From Eucommia ulmoides (Eukaryota > Streptophyta > Magnoliopsida > Garryales > Eucommiaceae): a stretch of DNA of 64,000 nt. A model generated the notes under the pieces. It worked only from the letters and a program-made list of their open reading frames with translations. It had not been told where the DNA came from and did no database searches. Shown in pieces: positions 12,050 through 24,232 of this stretch (positions within the stretch are counted from its first letter, which is position 1; the number at the start of each line of letters is the position of its first letter). Where the stretch lies: contig CM028330.1 in the NCBI GenBank assembly GCA_016647705.1, positions 47,210,397-47,274,396 on the forward strand, in the 5' to 3' direction. Made by a program: the position numbers and the translations under genes.

Positions 12050-13891
12050 AATTTAGCTCATGGTGAACTTCAACATTAACAAATTAAAAGTCTCACTTCT
12101 AGGGATTCTTAACATATTGGGGACCACGAGGGGACCTAACAAAAGTCCAAGGGTTTGCTGGTCGTAGTAGATAGGCCTTCATCCTCAAATGAGAAGAAGA
12201 ACAACAAACATAACTCGTCTTTCAAAGTAAACCAAAATCCAAAGAAGAAAAAGAGCCCCGATAAAGGAAAATACTTTTACTGCAGCCAACAAGGGCATTG
12301 AAAAGGGAAATGTCCTCAATACCTGAGTTCCAAGGACAAACCTTTTAAAGATATATCATATCCTCTTATTGTTATTGTTTGTTTGACAGCATGTGCAATT
12401 TTAGATTAAGTTTTTAACTTTGGTGCTAGTTCACACTTGCGTAACACTATACAGGATCTAAAGGAAAACATAAGGCTTAGTAAAAAAGACATCTCACTAC
12501 GTGTGGAAAATTGAGCAAGATTTACTGAATTAGCTATGAGACACCTTCACTTGAAGCTACCATCATCACACATTCTAAATTTTAAATATTGTTTGTTTGT
12601 GCCTAAAGTTTTTTGAAATCGACCTGAGGGGATCATTCTCATTGGGTGAAAATCGATCTTTAAGAGAAAACTAAACTTAAATGGTAAATTATACATATTC
12701 AAGGTAAGACTGACGACAAAATGATATGTTTAACATCAAGGAGTTGGCTATGAAGAGACCTTTTCGTCGATCATCATGTTAAAGTCTATCAGGATTTTAT
12801 TGGTGTACAAATTACAAAATTTCGTTTATGGCCTTAAGCAAGCTTGTAGACGCTAGAGCATGCTTTTTGATGAGGGATTCAATTTATTTGGTTACCTATA
12901 AAACATGGGTGATCCATGTGTAAACAAGAAAATGGATGGCAGTTCCATTTGTTTCTTCGTGTTGTACATCAACGATATTCTACTAATTGAAAATGATATA
13001 AGAATGTTGTCAACTATGAAAATATGAATTTCTCAAACTTTATTCATTCAAGATTTGAGAGAAGCATCCTACATATTGGGTATAAAGGTCTATAAAGATA
13101 GATCTAAAAGAATGCTTGGTTTATCCCAATCCGGTTACATAGATAAAGTGTTAGTGTGATTTAGCATGGTGAATTCCAAATGTTACTATCTTCCAGTCCA
13201 GCATAGAATTCATCTAAGAAGAAAATTCCTCATTCTTTTGAGGAGAAAATTACGCTGAGTAGGATTCCATATGCTTCGATAATTGAAACACTGAAAGGTT
13301 GTGAACCTGAAGTACTTGAAAAGACTAAGGACATATTTCTAGTTTATAGAGGAAGGGAACTAGAATTGAAGGCTATTTATGAAAGGAACTGGAAGTTGAA
13401 GGTTATACTAATTTGGATTTTCAATCTGATGTAGATGATTGGAACTTAACTTGGTGATATATTTATCCTAAATAGTGGGTCTGTTAGCTGGAGAGGTTGT
13501 AAGCATTATAGCTGTAGGTTCCACTACTAAGGCCAAGTACATTGCTGCTTCTGACGCTACAAAGAAAGGTGTATGGATTAAGAAGTTTATTTTTTAACTT
13601 CAAGTGGTTTCAACCATTGAGTTATCGATACATTTATATTGTGACAATAATGGTGCTATTACTCAAGTAACGAAACCGATATCTTATCAGAAATCCTTAA
13701 CACATAGAGTGGTGCTTCCATTTTATACGTGAAACCATCGGTATAAATGATTTCAGCATTAAGAGAGTAGACACAACTATTAACATAGAAAATAAACTCA
13801 CTAAAGCTATGACGTTACAGCAGTTAGATCAACATCTTCTAAAGATAGGTATTACATACTATTTTGATTGACTATAGTGTTAGTGGGAGAT
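12050..13891 (+). pseudogene. Copia gag-pol remnant (zinc knuckle, protease, RT, RNase H pieces)
   Basis: Recognisable pieces occur in order, in several frames. A gag tail carries a CCHC-like knuckle near 12270-12320 (YCSQQGHWKGKCP, with C, C, H and C present). A protease core near 12425-12440 reads GASSH. A reverse-transcriptase catalytic region near 12960-13000 reads LYINDILL, where intact elements have YVDDILL. An RT tail reads ILGIKVYKDRS near 13070-13110, and RNase H phrases KAEYIAASDA and DNNGA lie near 13530-13670. Integrase is almost entirely missing between protease and RT. Many stops and shifts make it non-functional. It ends at the polypurine tract beside the 3' LTR. Confidence 0.75.
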
Positions 13892-15520
13892 TGTTGGATG
13901 TAAGACATGTAGTCAATCTTGTATTATTACATTTAACACTTGTATCTATAAAAATGTTTCAATCTCAAGTATTAATAAAATATACTATTTATATTATTAT
14001 AGTAATTATATCATTTTCATATTTTTCTATTTAATGTGATTATATAGGAAGAGACCAAAGATATTAGTGGCTCGATATTCTAAATTGTTCCTAATCGGTA
14101 TTGGATTGTTAAAAAGAGTCTTCAATAATCTAGGCTTGTTTGATCCGATGTTTGATCATTAAAAATGGTGAGTCTCAATCCATTTGTATAAAATACTAGA
14201 ATGTTTTCGAGGGACTTACGGAGAGTAGTAAGAGACCAAATGTAATTATCGTTGATATCCAACATATTAGTTTTTGCTCGAGTCAAAATAGAATATCTGA
14301 AGTGTGTTTGTATTTTGTGAACTTTTGTACTTAAACTATTGTATATTACATGTAAGGGTTGTTATACTTTGATAATACTGAGTGTTGTTCTCTAGCCACG
14401 AGTCTTCAATCTTAGCAAAAAAGAGATGTGACCCATGTAATTGGCTTTATTATAATTCACCCAAACCTCTAGCTAGAAAAATATGATGATTGTGATGAAA
14501 TTCCAGTCAATATCAAAAGGAATTATATTATCAATTAAAATACATATGATTGGCCTAGGAGTTTTTTACTTAACCATATCTTGTTGGTCCTTTCGGATAC
14601 ACAGATGGAAAGATCGTGGAATACACTTATAATACATAAGGATGTTTTCTTGGTTAAATTCCTGCCAATTGGACATGGTTTTTATGTGTGAATAAACGTG
14701 ACTCAAAGTTGGAAAAAATGCCTTAAAGGGAAAACTATTTTCTTCTCAAAGGGCGAAATTGAAATTGTTCTAATTTTTTATTAATTAAGTGATTAGTAAA
14801 ATAATTAATTAATTTTACCATTTGGCTTTTGGTATGAACCTAATATGCCATACACAATAAAAATATTAGTTGGAAGAGTCCTTGAAAAAAAAACAGAAAG
14901 TAATGTTGAACAGGGCCAAAGTACAAATATAAAAAAGAATGGGTCTTAGATTTTGAACACTAGACAGATTTATAAGGAGAGGAAGCCATTATGATTGCCC
15001 AAACTTAAGGACATTTGGCCTCAAGGTTTCGACCATATTCCCTTGTTCTTTCTTAGATTTATGTATCTATGAGAATTCGTTTTTCGAATTTCACTTATTG
15101 ATTTGAATTTTACTATCCTCTAGATTTAAACCAGATCTATCCTAGAGTCTTTTTATTAGATTAGATCTAAGAAATTCCAAGAACACATTTTTTTTTTTTT
15201 TTTTTACAGAAATCTTATGTGTGGATACTATTAGAGGTAAGACATTTGTGTCGGTTTTGAGAGAATCAAACCTCCAGTAGCGGTTTTGTTCGTGTTCAGA
15301 CGCTCCTGAAAGAGTATACTCGGATCATGCGTCAAAAACTATCAGCTTTGAGGTTGATGCACTGGAAGAGGTAACAATTATATTAAAAGAGTTTTAATAT
15401 TGCATGATTCATTATTTTATTGTTAATAGAGTTACATCCAGCTCAAGGAATTGGATATTAAATTGTGATTTTCTTTTTCTGCTACGTAAATCTAATGTTT
15501 TGTAATATCCGATTCCTTCA
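13892..15520 (+). repeat. 3' LTR of the plus-strand copia element
   Basis: It starts immediately after AGTGGGAGAT with TGTTGGATGTAAG and aligns with the 5' LTR (9543 on), with the 8073-8734 fragment and with the minus-strand LTR at 3129-4795. It is about 1.63 kb. The 3' limit is inferred from the last sequence shared with the 3129 copy and from a terminal CA at 15519-15520. Confidence 0.75.
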
Positions 15521-15529
15521 CTATATTAT

Positions 15530-15825
15530 AGACCTTTTTACTTTATATTAAGAATTCTCTTTCTAAATTTTTATTGAAAATTATACTGTTACGAGAGATG
15601 AAATTTTAAGATTGGAGTGTTTTTTATAATCATCCCTCCCTCACTCCCTCCTCTTTTCTACTACCATCAAACAACCTCCTTATGGGCCCTTATCACAGTT
15701 GCCAACCTTTTTTGTTTCTTTGTTTCTCTCTCCCTCAACCCCTTTCTCTTTCTCTTTCTCCTTCTTTCTTTGTGTCTCTGTATATAAATAATAAAAATAA
15801 CAAAATAGAATTGAATCATTCAATT

Positions 15826-15863
<38 letters not shown>

Positions 15864-15870
15864 GAAAATA
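15530..15870. other. Pyrimidine-rich spacer with (TA)n, no gene called
   Basis: A C/T-rich run at about 15635-15775 leads to a TATATAAATAATAA word and then a (TA)n tract at about 15828-15860. It looks like a leader or promoter remnant, but no coding region follows because the next sequence is a transposon end. The open frame across it (15682-15954) is of low complexity and crosses the transposon boundary. Confidence 0.6.
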
Positions 15871-15874
15871 ATAA

Positions 15875-16910
15875 CGGCTCGTTTGGTTGGACGGAATAGA
15901 ATGAGTGTGGAATGGAATGGAAGAAGTAATGGAATGAAAGAAGGAATGGAATAGAATTGTCAATAGAATCACTATTCCATTTTCTTATTTGGTTGGTATG
16001 GAATTAATGAAGGAATGGAATAGTGAAATATAGTAAAATTCCATTATGCCCTTATGAAATTATTATTCTATTATCTTGTTTGGTTAGTATGAAATGAGTG
16101 AAGGAATGAAATGAAATATAATAAAAATTCTCATTATTCCTTTATTATAAAATTTTATTATATTTCACTATTCCATTCCTTCCCTCATTTTATTATATTT
16201 CACTATTCCATTCAATTTTAAGTTTCTGTTCTCTAATTTCTGTTTTTGTTCTCAATTTTCAGTTTCTATTCTCTAATTTCTGTTTCTGTTCACAATTTTC
16301 AGTTTCTGTTCTCAATTTTTCCCTCTCTAATTTTCTGTTTTTGTTCTAAATTTTCAGTTTATATTCTCAATTTTCTGTTTCTGTTCTTAATTTTTAGTTT
16401 TTGTTCTCAATTTTTAGTTTCCATTTTTAATTTTTTGTTATCTAAATTTCTGTTTTTGTTCTGAATTTTTAGTTTATGTTCTCAATTTTCTATTATCAAT
16501 TTTCTGTTTTTGTTCTTCATTTTCATTTTTTGTTCTCTAATTTTATGTTTTTGTTCTCAATTTTCACTTTATGTTCTCAATTTTTTGTTCTCAATTTTCT
16601 GTTTCTATTCCCAATTTTCTATTTTCTAATTTCTATTTATGTTCTCTAATTTTTATTTATGTTCTTAATTTTTAATTTTTGTTCTCCATTTTCAAGGGCT
16701 TAAATACAAGGGTTATTATGTAATTTAGGATGTTGATTCCATTGGGTTGGAATCTCATTCCACTCCATCTCAAATGGAATCCCATTCTACTCTATTTTAT
16801 TCCAATGGAATCACAAAAGTGATTCCGTTGGAGAACCAAACAACGGAATAGGAATCGAGGGCGGAATGCGATTCCATTCCGCCCCCGATTCCGTCCAACC
16901 AAATATGCTG
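15875..16910. mobile_element. MITE-like element with TAA target-site duplication (Harbinger-like)
   Basis: The left end CGGCTCGTTTGGTTGGACGG and the inverted right end CAGCATATTTGGTTGGACGG match at 16 of 20 positions. The direct repeat TAA flanks both sides (15872-15874 and 16911-16913), as for PIF/Harbinger insertions. Subterminal sequence is rich in GGAATGGAAT words in inverted orientation at the two ends. The interior (16215-16690) is an unusual pyrimidine-rich minisatellite. There is no transposase, so it depends on another element for movement. Confidence 0.75.
16215..16690. repeat. Minisatellite, unit about 20 bp, TTTCTGTTCTCAATTTTC type
   Basis: About 20 degenerate tandem units combine a TTTNTGTTCTC word with AATTTTC. 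Periods vary between roughly 17 and 26 bp. The array produces an apparent Phe/Ser/Leu-rich open frame (16246-16464), which I regard as spurious. Confidence 0.85.
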
Positions 16911-17027
16911 TAAGAGATATGAGAGAACATCATTGCCAATGGCAGTAAGGCAACTATCTACTGGGGAATAAGGGAAAATTGTTTCCTTAGAATAAGGGGA
17001 AACCGAGAGGGGGAGTTGGTTTCAAGT

Positions 17028-17885
17028 TGCGTTTGGGTAAGGGATTTGATAAATCGAAGGGATTTGTGAAATGAAGGGATTTCAAAATCTTGGATTTTAA
17101 AATCCCTTCATTTCACAAATCCATTGTTTGGATAATTGTTCACTCATTTGGAATATATATATATATATATTTCTATTTTTTATCACTTCTGCAGAAAAGA
17201 AAAAAAAATCAATCCAAAAACAAATCTGGCCAACTCCATCGCCAAGAACAAATCTGGCAGTCACCGGTGATTTTTGGCCATCGCCATCACAAAAACCAAA
17301 TAAGATCACACTTGCAATCGTCGTTGTCTTCGAAATCGTCGCAATTATTATTGTTGTTAGATCGAAATCGTCGCAATTGCCATCGAAATCGTCAGACGAT
17401 TGATGACGATGGACGATTGACGACAAAAAGCGACGATCGATGAAGACCGAAGCAGACGACGAAGCAGCAGAAGTAGAAGAAGAGGCAGAAGCAGACGACG
17501 AGCAAAGCAGAAGACCAAAGCAGACGATTGAAGCAGATGACGAAGAATGAAAAATAAATTTGAACCTAAAACGAATTCGAACCCTGAATAGGATTCGATT
17601 TCGAAAAACGAAATCAAAATCGATTTCGAACTAGAAGCATAAGAAGAAGAAGACGCAGAAGAGACAAAAAAGAGCAGAAGAATGAAGAAGAGGCAGAAGA
17701 ATGAAGATGGAAGGATTACACAAATTACACCTTTCCCAAATTCATTTCTAAATCCCTTCATTCACCCAAAAGAAAATTTCACAAATCCTTTCTCCTATTA
17801 CCTAAACAAGAGATTTGCCAAAAATGGATTTCAAAATTCCATAACCAATTGAAATCCCTCCTACAAATCCTTCATCCAAACACAA
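17028..17885. mobile_element. Putative non-autonomous DNA element with GTTTGG-type inverted ends
   Basis: The left end TTGCGTTTGGGTAAGGGATTTG and the inverted right end TTGTGTTTGGATGAAGGATTTG agree at 18 of 22 positions. Subterminal GGGATTTG words recur at both ends in inverted orientation. No clear target-site duplication could be read, so the superfamily is unassigned. The interior is purine-rich (GAAGCAGACGACGAAG-like words at 17440-17540) and gives several overlapping low-complexity open frames on both strands, which I do not regard as genes. Confidence 0.55.
17059..17122. repeat. Strong inverted repeat (hairpin), arms about 29 nt
   Basis: The arm beginning GGATTTGTGAAATGAAGG is repeated in inverse complement after a loop of only a few bases, with a single C/T difference along about 29 bp. 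A transcript from either strand would fold into a near-perfect stem with one G-U pair or mismatch. Confidence 0.85.
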
Positions 17886-18311
17886 CCAATTTCTGGAAAA
17901 GAAAAGGGTTAAAAAAGAAATTATAAAGTTATTTTAATTAAGGACAAAATAATAATTTCAAAATTATTTATATATATATATATATAATTAGCGAATTATC
18001 CGGACAATTAGTTAAAGAGTGGCTTTTTTTTTGGGGGCGCTGACTGAACAGTCCCCAAATAAGGTGAAAACTACCAATTAAACCCTCTGACATTTCCTTG
18101 CACCGCCTGATCCTTTTTCCATTTTATTGACGATACTGCCCCTCTCATGCGCCTCATGCTTAACAACGCATCTTCTGTTGCTAACTTCCCCTGTTTTTCG
18201 GGATCTATAAATGGTAACGAATTCAGTGTATTGTGGCACTGTATATCGTTTGATTCTCGTCGAAAATAAGTGTTAATCGCATTTTCGGAGATAGATTTCT
18301 TGATGTAACTG

Positions 18312-18961
18312 ATGTTACATGTAACATTTAAAAAAGATCAAAAAAAAAATCATGTCATCCGTTGTATAGTCATGTTACATGTAACATTTTCAATGTTACA
18401 TGTAATATCTGCTCGTGTTGCATGCATATCCATGGTGTGCAAAAAGAATAAAAAATGTTACAAGTAACATCCAATGTAACATTACTGATTATGTGACCAT
18501 GACGATGATTTCATTGATGTTACATGTAACATCCATTTCTTAAACTAGAAAATGTGAAGATGTGTCCATGATGATAATTTCATTAATGTTACATATAACA
18601 TTTGCGCGTTCTGCCAATAATTCCATATCCAAAATGGGGTTTTCGTTAAACATTACTGAATATGTCATTGATGTTACATGTAATATCCATTTTGACATGG
18701 CAATGTGAATGTGACCATGACGATGATTTCATTGATGTTATATGTAACATTTGAACGTTCTGCTAATAAATTCTATATCCAAAGTGGGTTGTCGTTTACC
18801 ATTACTGAATATGTGTGTCCATTATAATGATACAAGTAACATATTTTTGACCCTGAAAAAATGTGGATATATCTTTGAAAATGTTACATGTAACATCAAT
18901 GAAAATGTTACATGTAACATTGGAAGGTTGTCCTCAGACTAGAAAATGTTACATGTAACAT
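18312..18961. repeat. Left-end cluster of the palindrome TGTTACATGTAACA (copy 1)
   Basis: Perfect 16 bp palindromes ATGTTACATGTAACAT start at 18312, 18372, 18517, 18881, 18905 and 18946. About five one-mismatch versions lie between them (near 18393, 18587, 18671, 18736 and 18826). They are embedded in longer imperfect repeats containing GACCATGACGATGATTTCAT. The cluster lies downstream of the protease gene, between its stop codon and the element end. Confidence 0.92.
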
Positions 18962-19239
18962 TGGAAGATTGGTTCTCAGAATGTAGGTTTTATTTCCAGT
19001 TTGTCTCTGAGACACAACCCAAACTTTACAAATAAGTGTCAAATCACCAAAATAATAGTTCATGAATCCAAAAAATACTTGTGTTGCATTTTACACAACA
19101 CAAAACAACAAAACCCCCATTATACCTATCATACAAAAATGAAAATCTAGCTACGTATGATGTTTAAACCAATCAAAGACAGGTTAACAAGCAATTTTTT
19201 CTAATCCTAACAAAACAAAAACTTTGGTTTTCAGTTGTT

Positions 19240-22200
19240 CTATGCTTCTTCAACACGACGTGTTTCGTTATTTTTCCTTGTTTGGAGGTCATCGAAAGTC
19301 CAAGATCTAGGTGGATCATTGAGGAATTCGTGCACAAGTGCTGCTCTTTCTCTTCTGAAACCTTCAATGCCATAATTAACGTTGATTTTTACACTATTGA
19401 ATATGCTCTTCATGATATGAATTATAGCAACACCGCAATCAACGCTGCAAAGTATATTATATTAATAGAATTTATCAATAACTGGTGTGTTAGGGTAACA
19501 TAATTCATTAGCGATAAAATGAAATGCACTTACACAGATGATCCCGGATCTGGCACATTGTTGTAGTTTGAAATTTTAGCATCCAACAGTTGATATTCGC
19601 TGGCTTCCTTTGACAATAATGCATTAACATAACGAACCTACATTTGACCATGGAACACAAATGGTGAGGATTATTCATTCAACATTGCTCTGGCACACAA
19701 AAAAACTTCAACCCTATTTATTAAAACTCACAAGTCTTTTTGCATTCTCGTAAAATCTATCAACATCTCCCGGACGTCGGAGATTGATCGAATTATAGTT
19801 TGTCCATTTATTCTCTTGCTTATCACAGACAAGCAGTGTCCAGTGTCCAGTGTCCAGTTGATGATGTCAATCCTAAAGTATTTATTGAGAAATGCACAAA
19901 TCTATAGTTGTCGGAAAATGCTTCTATAATTTTTGGGTTAAGATTGTCTGCTAATATTTTCTTGTCCCCCTGTGTAATCCAAAACTACATATATTTGAAA
20001 AACATTTCAAGAAATTAGTAATGCGCAAATGTGTGCATGCAAATCAAACAAAAAAATAAATAAAGAACACATTAAAAATGAAAAAAAAAATGTAACAGTT
20101 TGATTACCCAACAACAACTATTGATGAAATATGACCTATTTGGAAAATCATGACCAATCCCTTTCAAATCACTTGCAACATTTGCTTGATCAAGGGACAT
20201 CATCTCCATACATCCATTGATGACCTAAAAAAACGTTTTATTAATCACCAACATAATGTTATAATCATCTGTATATTTCAAAAAATAAACAAAAAAAGTG
20301 TAAGTAACATGACCGGCGTGTTGAATGTTAAATGTGCCATCACCATATATATGCTTGTAAAAATGTTACATGTAACATTGACGCAAAATATCACGAGATG
20401 TAACTATTAAAAATGTTACATGTAACATTATACATGAAAAAGTTACATGTAACATCGTAAAAATGAAAATGTTACATGTAACATTTCGCCCCTGTTATAA
20501 CAATAAGTGACTCACAATATTTGAGAGTTGAGTCTCCCACATCAATCCAATCAAATCAATGATAGATACTTGAGCGAACACCCATTCTGCTCCCCAAACC
20601 AATGCTCTGCAATAATAATGAAAAAATAAAACAAAAATGATGTACATCTAATGTCCGTTGTTCCAAAGAATAGCATATTTAACACTTAAACTTACCCACA
20701 TCCATCCTCCCGTATAATCAGATTGAGTTTGTCCCAATCATCGTCTGAAATCATTTTTGCAATGTCACTGTTACGTGGAGGCAATTCTTGAGGTTCATCG
20801 CCATTGTGGGCCAATGTACTTTGCTTATTGCTCTTCACAACATCAGGGGTTGGTGCATCATAATTTTTCTTCAATCGTCGCGGTTTCTTGACAGGTACAT
20901 CGTATTTGTAGACTGATTCATCATCAGTCTTCCGTGTCCTCACGCGACTCTTGATGTTTTTTACAAGCGATGTTGGTGTTTTGGTTTCATCTTTTGAACG
21001 CGTACTGCGCCTAAGCTTCTGTCTTGCTGGAATTGTCGTCCTTGGCGGTGAATTGTGGGCAGCAATGATTGATGCTTGCCTGACAATCACGTTGTCTCTG
21101 TCTTCAAGCTCACCCCAATAAAACTTTGTCAGACCAGACATTTTTTCAGTATGTTCCCTATCTTTCTCTACTGTCTGCGTTACCGAATGCACAACAGCTT
21201 CTTCAATCTTTTCCACCATCCTCTCTTGTTGCGTAACATTGTGAACTTCAGCTTCTACCAACTTCTCGTCTGTTTTCTTTTTATCTTCTATCAACCTCTC
21301 TATCTCAGCCTCCAGTTGGTTTTTCTCATCACCAATCCGCTCTATCTCACCTTTCATATGCTGAATCTTTTTTTTTTCATTCTTCTCTTCATCTTCTTGT
21401 GCTTCGTCCTCGCTTTATCAACCTTGCGTAATAGTTTTTGATTGCTTTCAACAAGCTCTGTTAAATTTTGTGAACCTCCACAAAATTTAACAACGTCCTC
21501 ATCAAATGGCTGCGATATTAACAAATCAAAGGACGGCATATCGTCAGCAACAGACACCTCATCTTCTCCCTTAATCTTAGCACTGGTATTAGATGAACTA
21601 TTCTCTGTGTCACCCTGCACAGGTAGTACAACATCTGCCCTGAGCTCCGACACTAGTTCTGTTGTTAGTCCCCGGATAACCTAAACTCATCAGTAAAAAA
21701 GTGCAAGAACAATGTTTTATGTCAGAAAAATACACTAAAACATCCACCCCCCCCCCCCTCTCCCCCTAAATGTATTACATTTAACATTTTATACCTTGTT
21801 TTTTATTGTAATGCAAATTCTATTACATTTAACAATAAACCCCCACCTGGTATGCAGAAAATTAGGGAAAAAAAACACACCTGATCAGCGGTTAAATTCT
21901 GCAAATCTAGTCCGGAAGCAACCGATGTCAACGCCATCATATCCCATTTTAAAAAACGAGGGACTGCAACCATCTTTGATGCCACTGGAGGGATCAACCT
22001 TGAGTGTTCGCACAACCAAAACTGGGGAACACAACATAAAACACATTTATAGAAACAGTTATATATATTATACACAATTACTACTGAAAATTAGCACGGT
22101 TGTTATTACCTGCAAAGCAATGACACATCCAATTATAAAGCTCGGTCTCTGATATCCACATTCAATTGATGACATCAAATTTGAATGAATGGCGTCAACC

Positions 22201-23540
22201 CATTTGTAAGTTGCCATTACATCCAAATCCTCGACAATGTTCAGGTCTGATACTCGAACATACTGTCCCTTATTACTGAAGAAGCAGGTTGTCAACAAAA
22301 GAAGACACAGTAGTCGAACAACATCCTTCACACTTTCTTCGTCTTGTTGTCTGATGGCAGCATATAACAATTGCTTCAACTTTACAACACTTACCTTGTT
22401 CGTGTTCAAACCTTGACGCGCTAAGAATACACAATCTTGCTTCTTTGCGTACCTACCAGGCGGTTGTACTTCACCATGTGGCAACCCAAAAATAAGTTGC
22501 ACATCATTGCTTGTGAACTCCACAAAGCGTGGCCCCAATTTGAATGTTTTTTTTCCGGATGATAGCACCGGATAATATTCATCATCAGACTGTCAATTCG
22601 ATGGGCTGAAACTTTGTCGTCTTGATCATTCATCAGTGCTTTCATGGTGTTCCAAAAGGGGGTGCGTCGTAAATAAGATATATGTTCATCACCTAGTTGT
22701 AATTCATGGATGACTGATGAGACCTGTGACAGGTTACATCAGTATTTGATCAGTCCTGATGGGGCTTGGCCAATTGTCGCTACTCCTTGTTTGCTCGTTA
22801 ACGTTATTGGCACATCTGGCACATGTTCCCCCGAAATGGAAGACACATAAATCAATAGATACTAAAAACTGTTCCAAATTCTAAAAATAAAGCAAATAAT
22901 AAGTGTGTAAAAACGTTTTTTTTTTTTTTTACCATCCTGAAGATCATCTGCGTTTATATGCGTGTCATGAGCATCAACAGCCAGTACTGTGTTGTGATGA
23001 GCACCACCAGCAGGTAATGTGTCATCTGCAAAATGTATATTAATGCATAAATCCCCCCCACACAGAAGATGTTACATTTCCTGCACTCTAAAATTTCTTT
23101 CCAACAATTTGTGACTGGCGTATTGTCACCACACCAAGTAAATCATGATGTACGGCTAAAATCACATAACTGTGCACGAAGAAAATCGATCCAGATCAAG
23201 TTGACGTACTTGTATGGTGAAATCACTAGACATATACAACTGCACTAAACAAATCGCAGTATCGCTTGTAGAAATCACAAAACGCGATATGCGTAACACA
23301 GGACTCTATTACGTACAAATGATAACTAAAAATTTCCACTTCTAAATGTTCAATATATGGTTGCATGCCGTAAACTACAAGTCCAAACGTGTAAACTAAG
23401 ACCTATTGTCTGAATTCTACGCTGAAACAGTTGAGATCGTCGTCAAGTATTGCATCAATGTTACCTGCGTCGGATAGATTGACGGGATCGTCCGCAGTAT
23501 TGGGGTTCGTAGTGATCATCTTCCGCCGTGTAGACACCAT
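19240..23540 (-). pseudogene. Ulp1-family (C48) cysteine protease gene of the MULE, ten exons, damaged
   Basis: Predicted exons (transcribed right to left) are 23465-23540, 22933-23025, about 22850-22110 (start unresolved), 21881-22021, 20696-21680, 20516-20606, 20108-20224, 19732-19984, 19534-19637 and 19240-19444. The GT/AG borders from exon 4 onward join in phase. The start is ATG 23538-23540 (MVSTRRKMITTNP). An N-terminal helical region around FVEFTSNDVQLIFGLPHGE (22440-22540) resembles the DUF1985/mobile-domain region of plant Ulp-like genes. A charged coiled coil and a basic KKPRRLKK stretch (20870-20890) follow. The peptidase has His in GHWTL and Cys in VVDCGVAII (19435-19437); the usual Asp reads Asn. 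Lesions are TGA 22739-22741, frameshifts at homopolymers 22547-22554 and 21368-21377, and an extra 7 bp repeat at 19834-19860. Confidence 0.82.
20363..20484. repeat. Intronic cluster of the palindrome (copy 1)
   Basis: Perfect 16-mers start at 20363, 20413 and 20469, plus a 12 bp core at about 20442. All lie inside the intron between the exons at 20516-20606 and 20108-20224. In copy 2 the equivalent block is tandemly triplicated. Confidence 0.92.
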
Positions 23541-24232
23541 TATGAACTAATTGATACAAAAATTAAGGTTACGGGACAGGCAATGATAGGCGACGGCGTT
23601 GCAGAACGTTAGGGTTTCGATCGTTTATGGAATATGGAAGGTTCTCCTTTCCAAAACTGATGACTAGTTATGCTAACGAGACGTGAATACCAAAACCTAT
23701 TATTTCAAAAAAAAAACATCTTTTCCCTGACAAGTTAACAAATGGCGGTTCAATTTTGGGGTGTAATCTTGTGTTACGCATTTATTTATGTGACCTGTAC
23801 AATATGTAACAAAAAAATGTAACATTGTTACATGTAACATTTGGTGCTGAGTCCATGTTGTATGTAACATTATTTTGTATGAAAATAAAGGGTTAGTTAC
23901 ATTTAACATTTTCCATTAAAAAAATAAAATAAAATAACGTTTAACTAAAAAAATGCTAATGTTACATGTAACAAAAAAAACATTACACTAAACATGATAG
24001 TGTTACATGTAACAAATCCATTATTGCCGTGTTGAAAAAAATCATCAACAACTTCGCCAAAAACACACTTACAAAAATATATGGAATGCAAAAAAAAGAA
24101 ACATTTATTGTTTCATTGTTGAATACAAAAAGTCAATTACTAGATATGCCAAAAATCTGTTTTTGTCAAAAAAAATGAAATTCAACTGTCGACTCTCAAA
24201 TCCAAAAACATGAGCTCTTGATATACTCAGTC
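23541..24232. promoter_or_regulatory. Intergenic gap of the MULE with palindromes; likely promoter of the Ulp1 gene
   Basis: This is the space between the transposase 3' end and the Ulp1-gene start codon on the minus strand. Perfect 14-mers start at 23826, 23961 and 24001, with further half sites near 23867 and 23895. Nothing here has coding character. By position it contains the transposase terminator and the promoter and leader of the protease gene, so the motif sits directly upstream of a gene. No clear TATA box was assigned. Confidence 0.6.

Larger units (their letters stand above)
9543..15520 (+). mobile_element. Decayed copia LTR retrotransposon, plus strand
   Basis: Two related LTRs flank a short decayed internal region. 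The 5' LTR starts TGTTAGATGTAA at 9543 and runs to about 11985, including a 1,030 bp foreign insert. The 3' LTR starts TGTTGGATGTAAG at 13892 and ends near CCTTCA at 15520. The polypurine tract AGTGGGAGAT immediately precedes the 3' LTR. Flanking 5-mers ATATA (9538-9542) and CTATA (15521-15525) agree at four of five positions, consistent with an eroded target-site duplication. The end of the 5' LTR, the primer-binding site and the start of gag appear deleted. The LTRs differ by many substitutions and indels, so the insertion is old. Confidence 0.8.

Noticed and set aside
15682..15954. 90-codon frame beginning MGPYHSCQPF
   Set aside because: Low-complexity CT- and TA-repeat sequence that runs across the boundary of the 15875 MITE.
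17090..17761. Several overlapping open frames of 90-134 codons
   Set aside because: Composition is driven by GAAGCAGACGACG-type purine repeats and the 17059-17122 hairpin; no motif, and frames exist on both strands of a non-autonomous element.
21076..21684. Plus-strand frames opposite the Ulp1 gene
   Set aside because: They are shadows of the coiled-coil exon on the minus strand.
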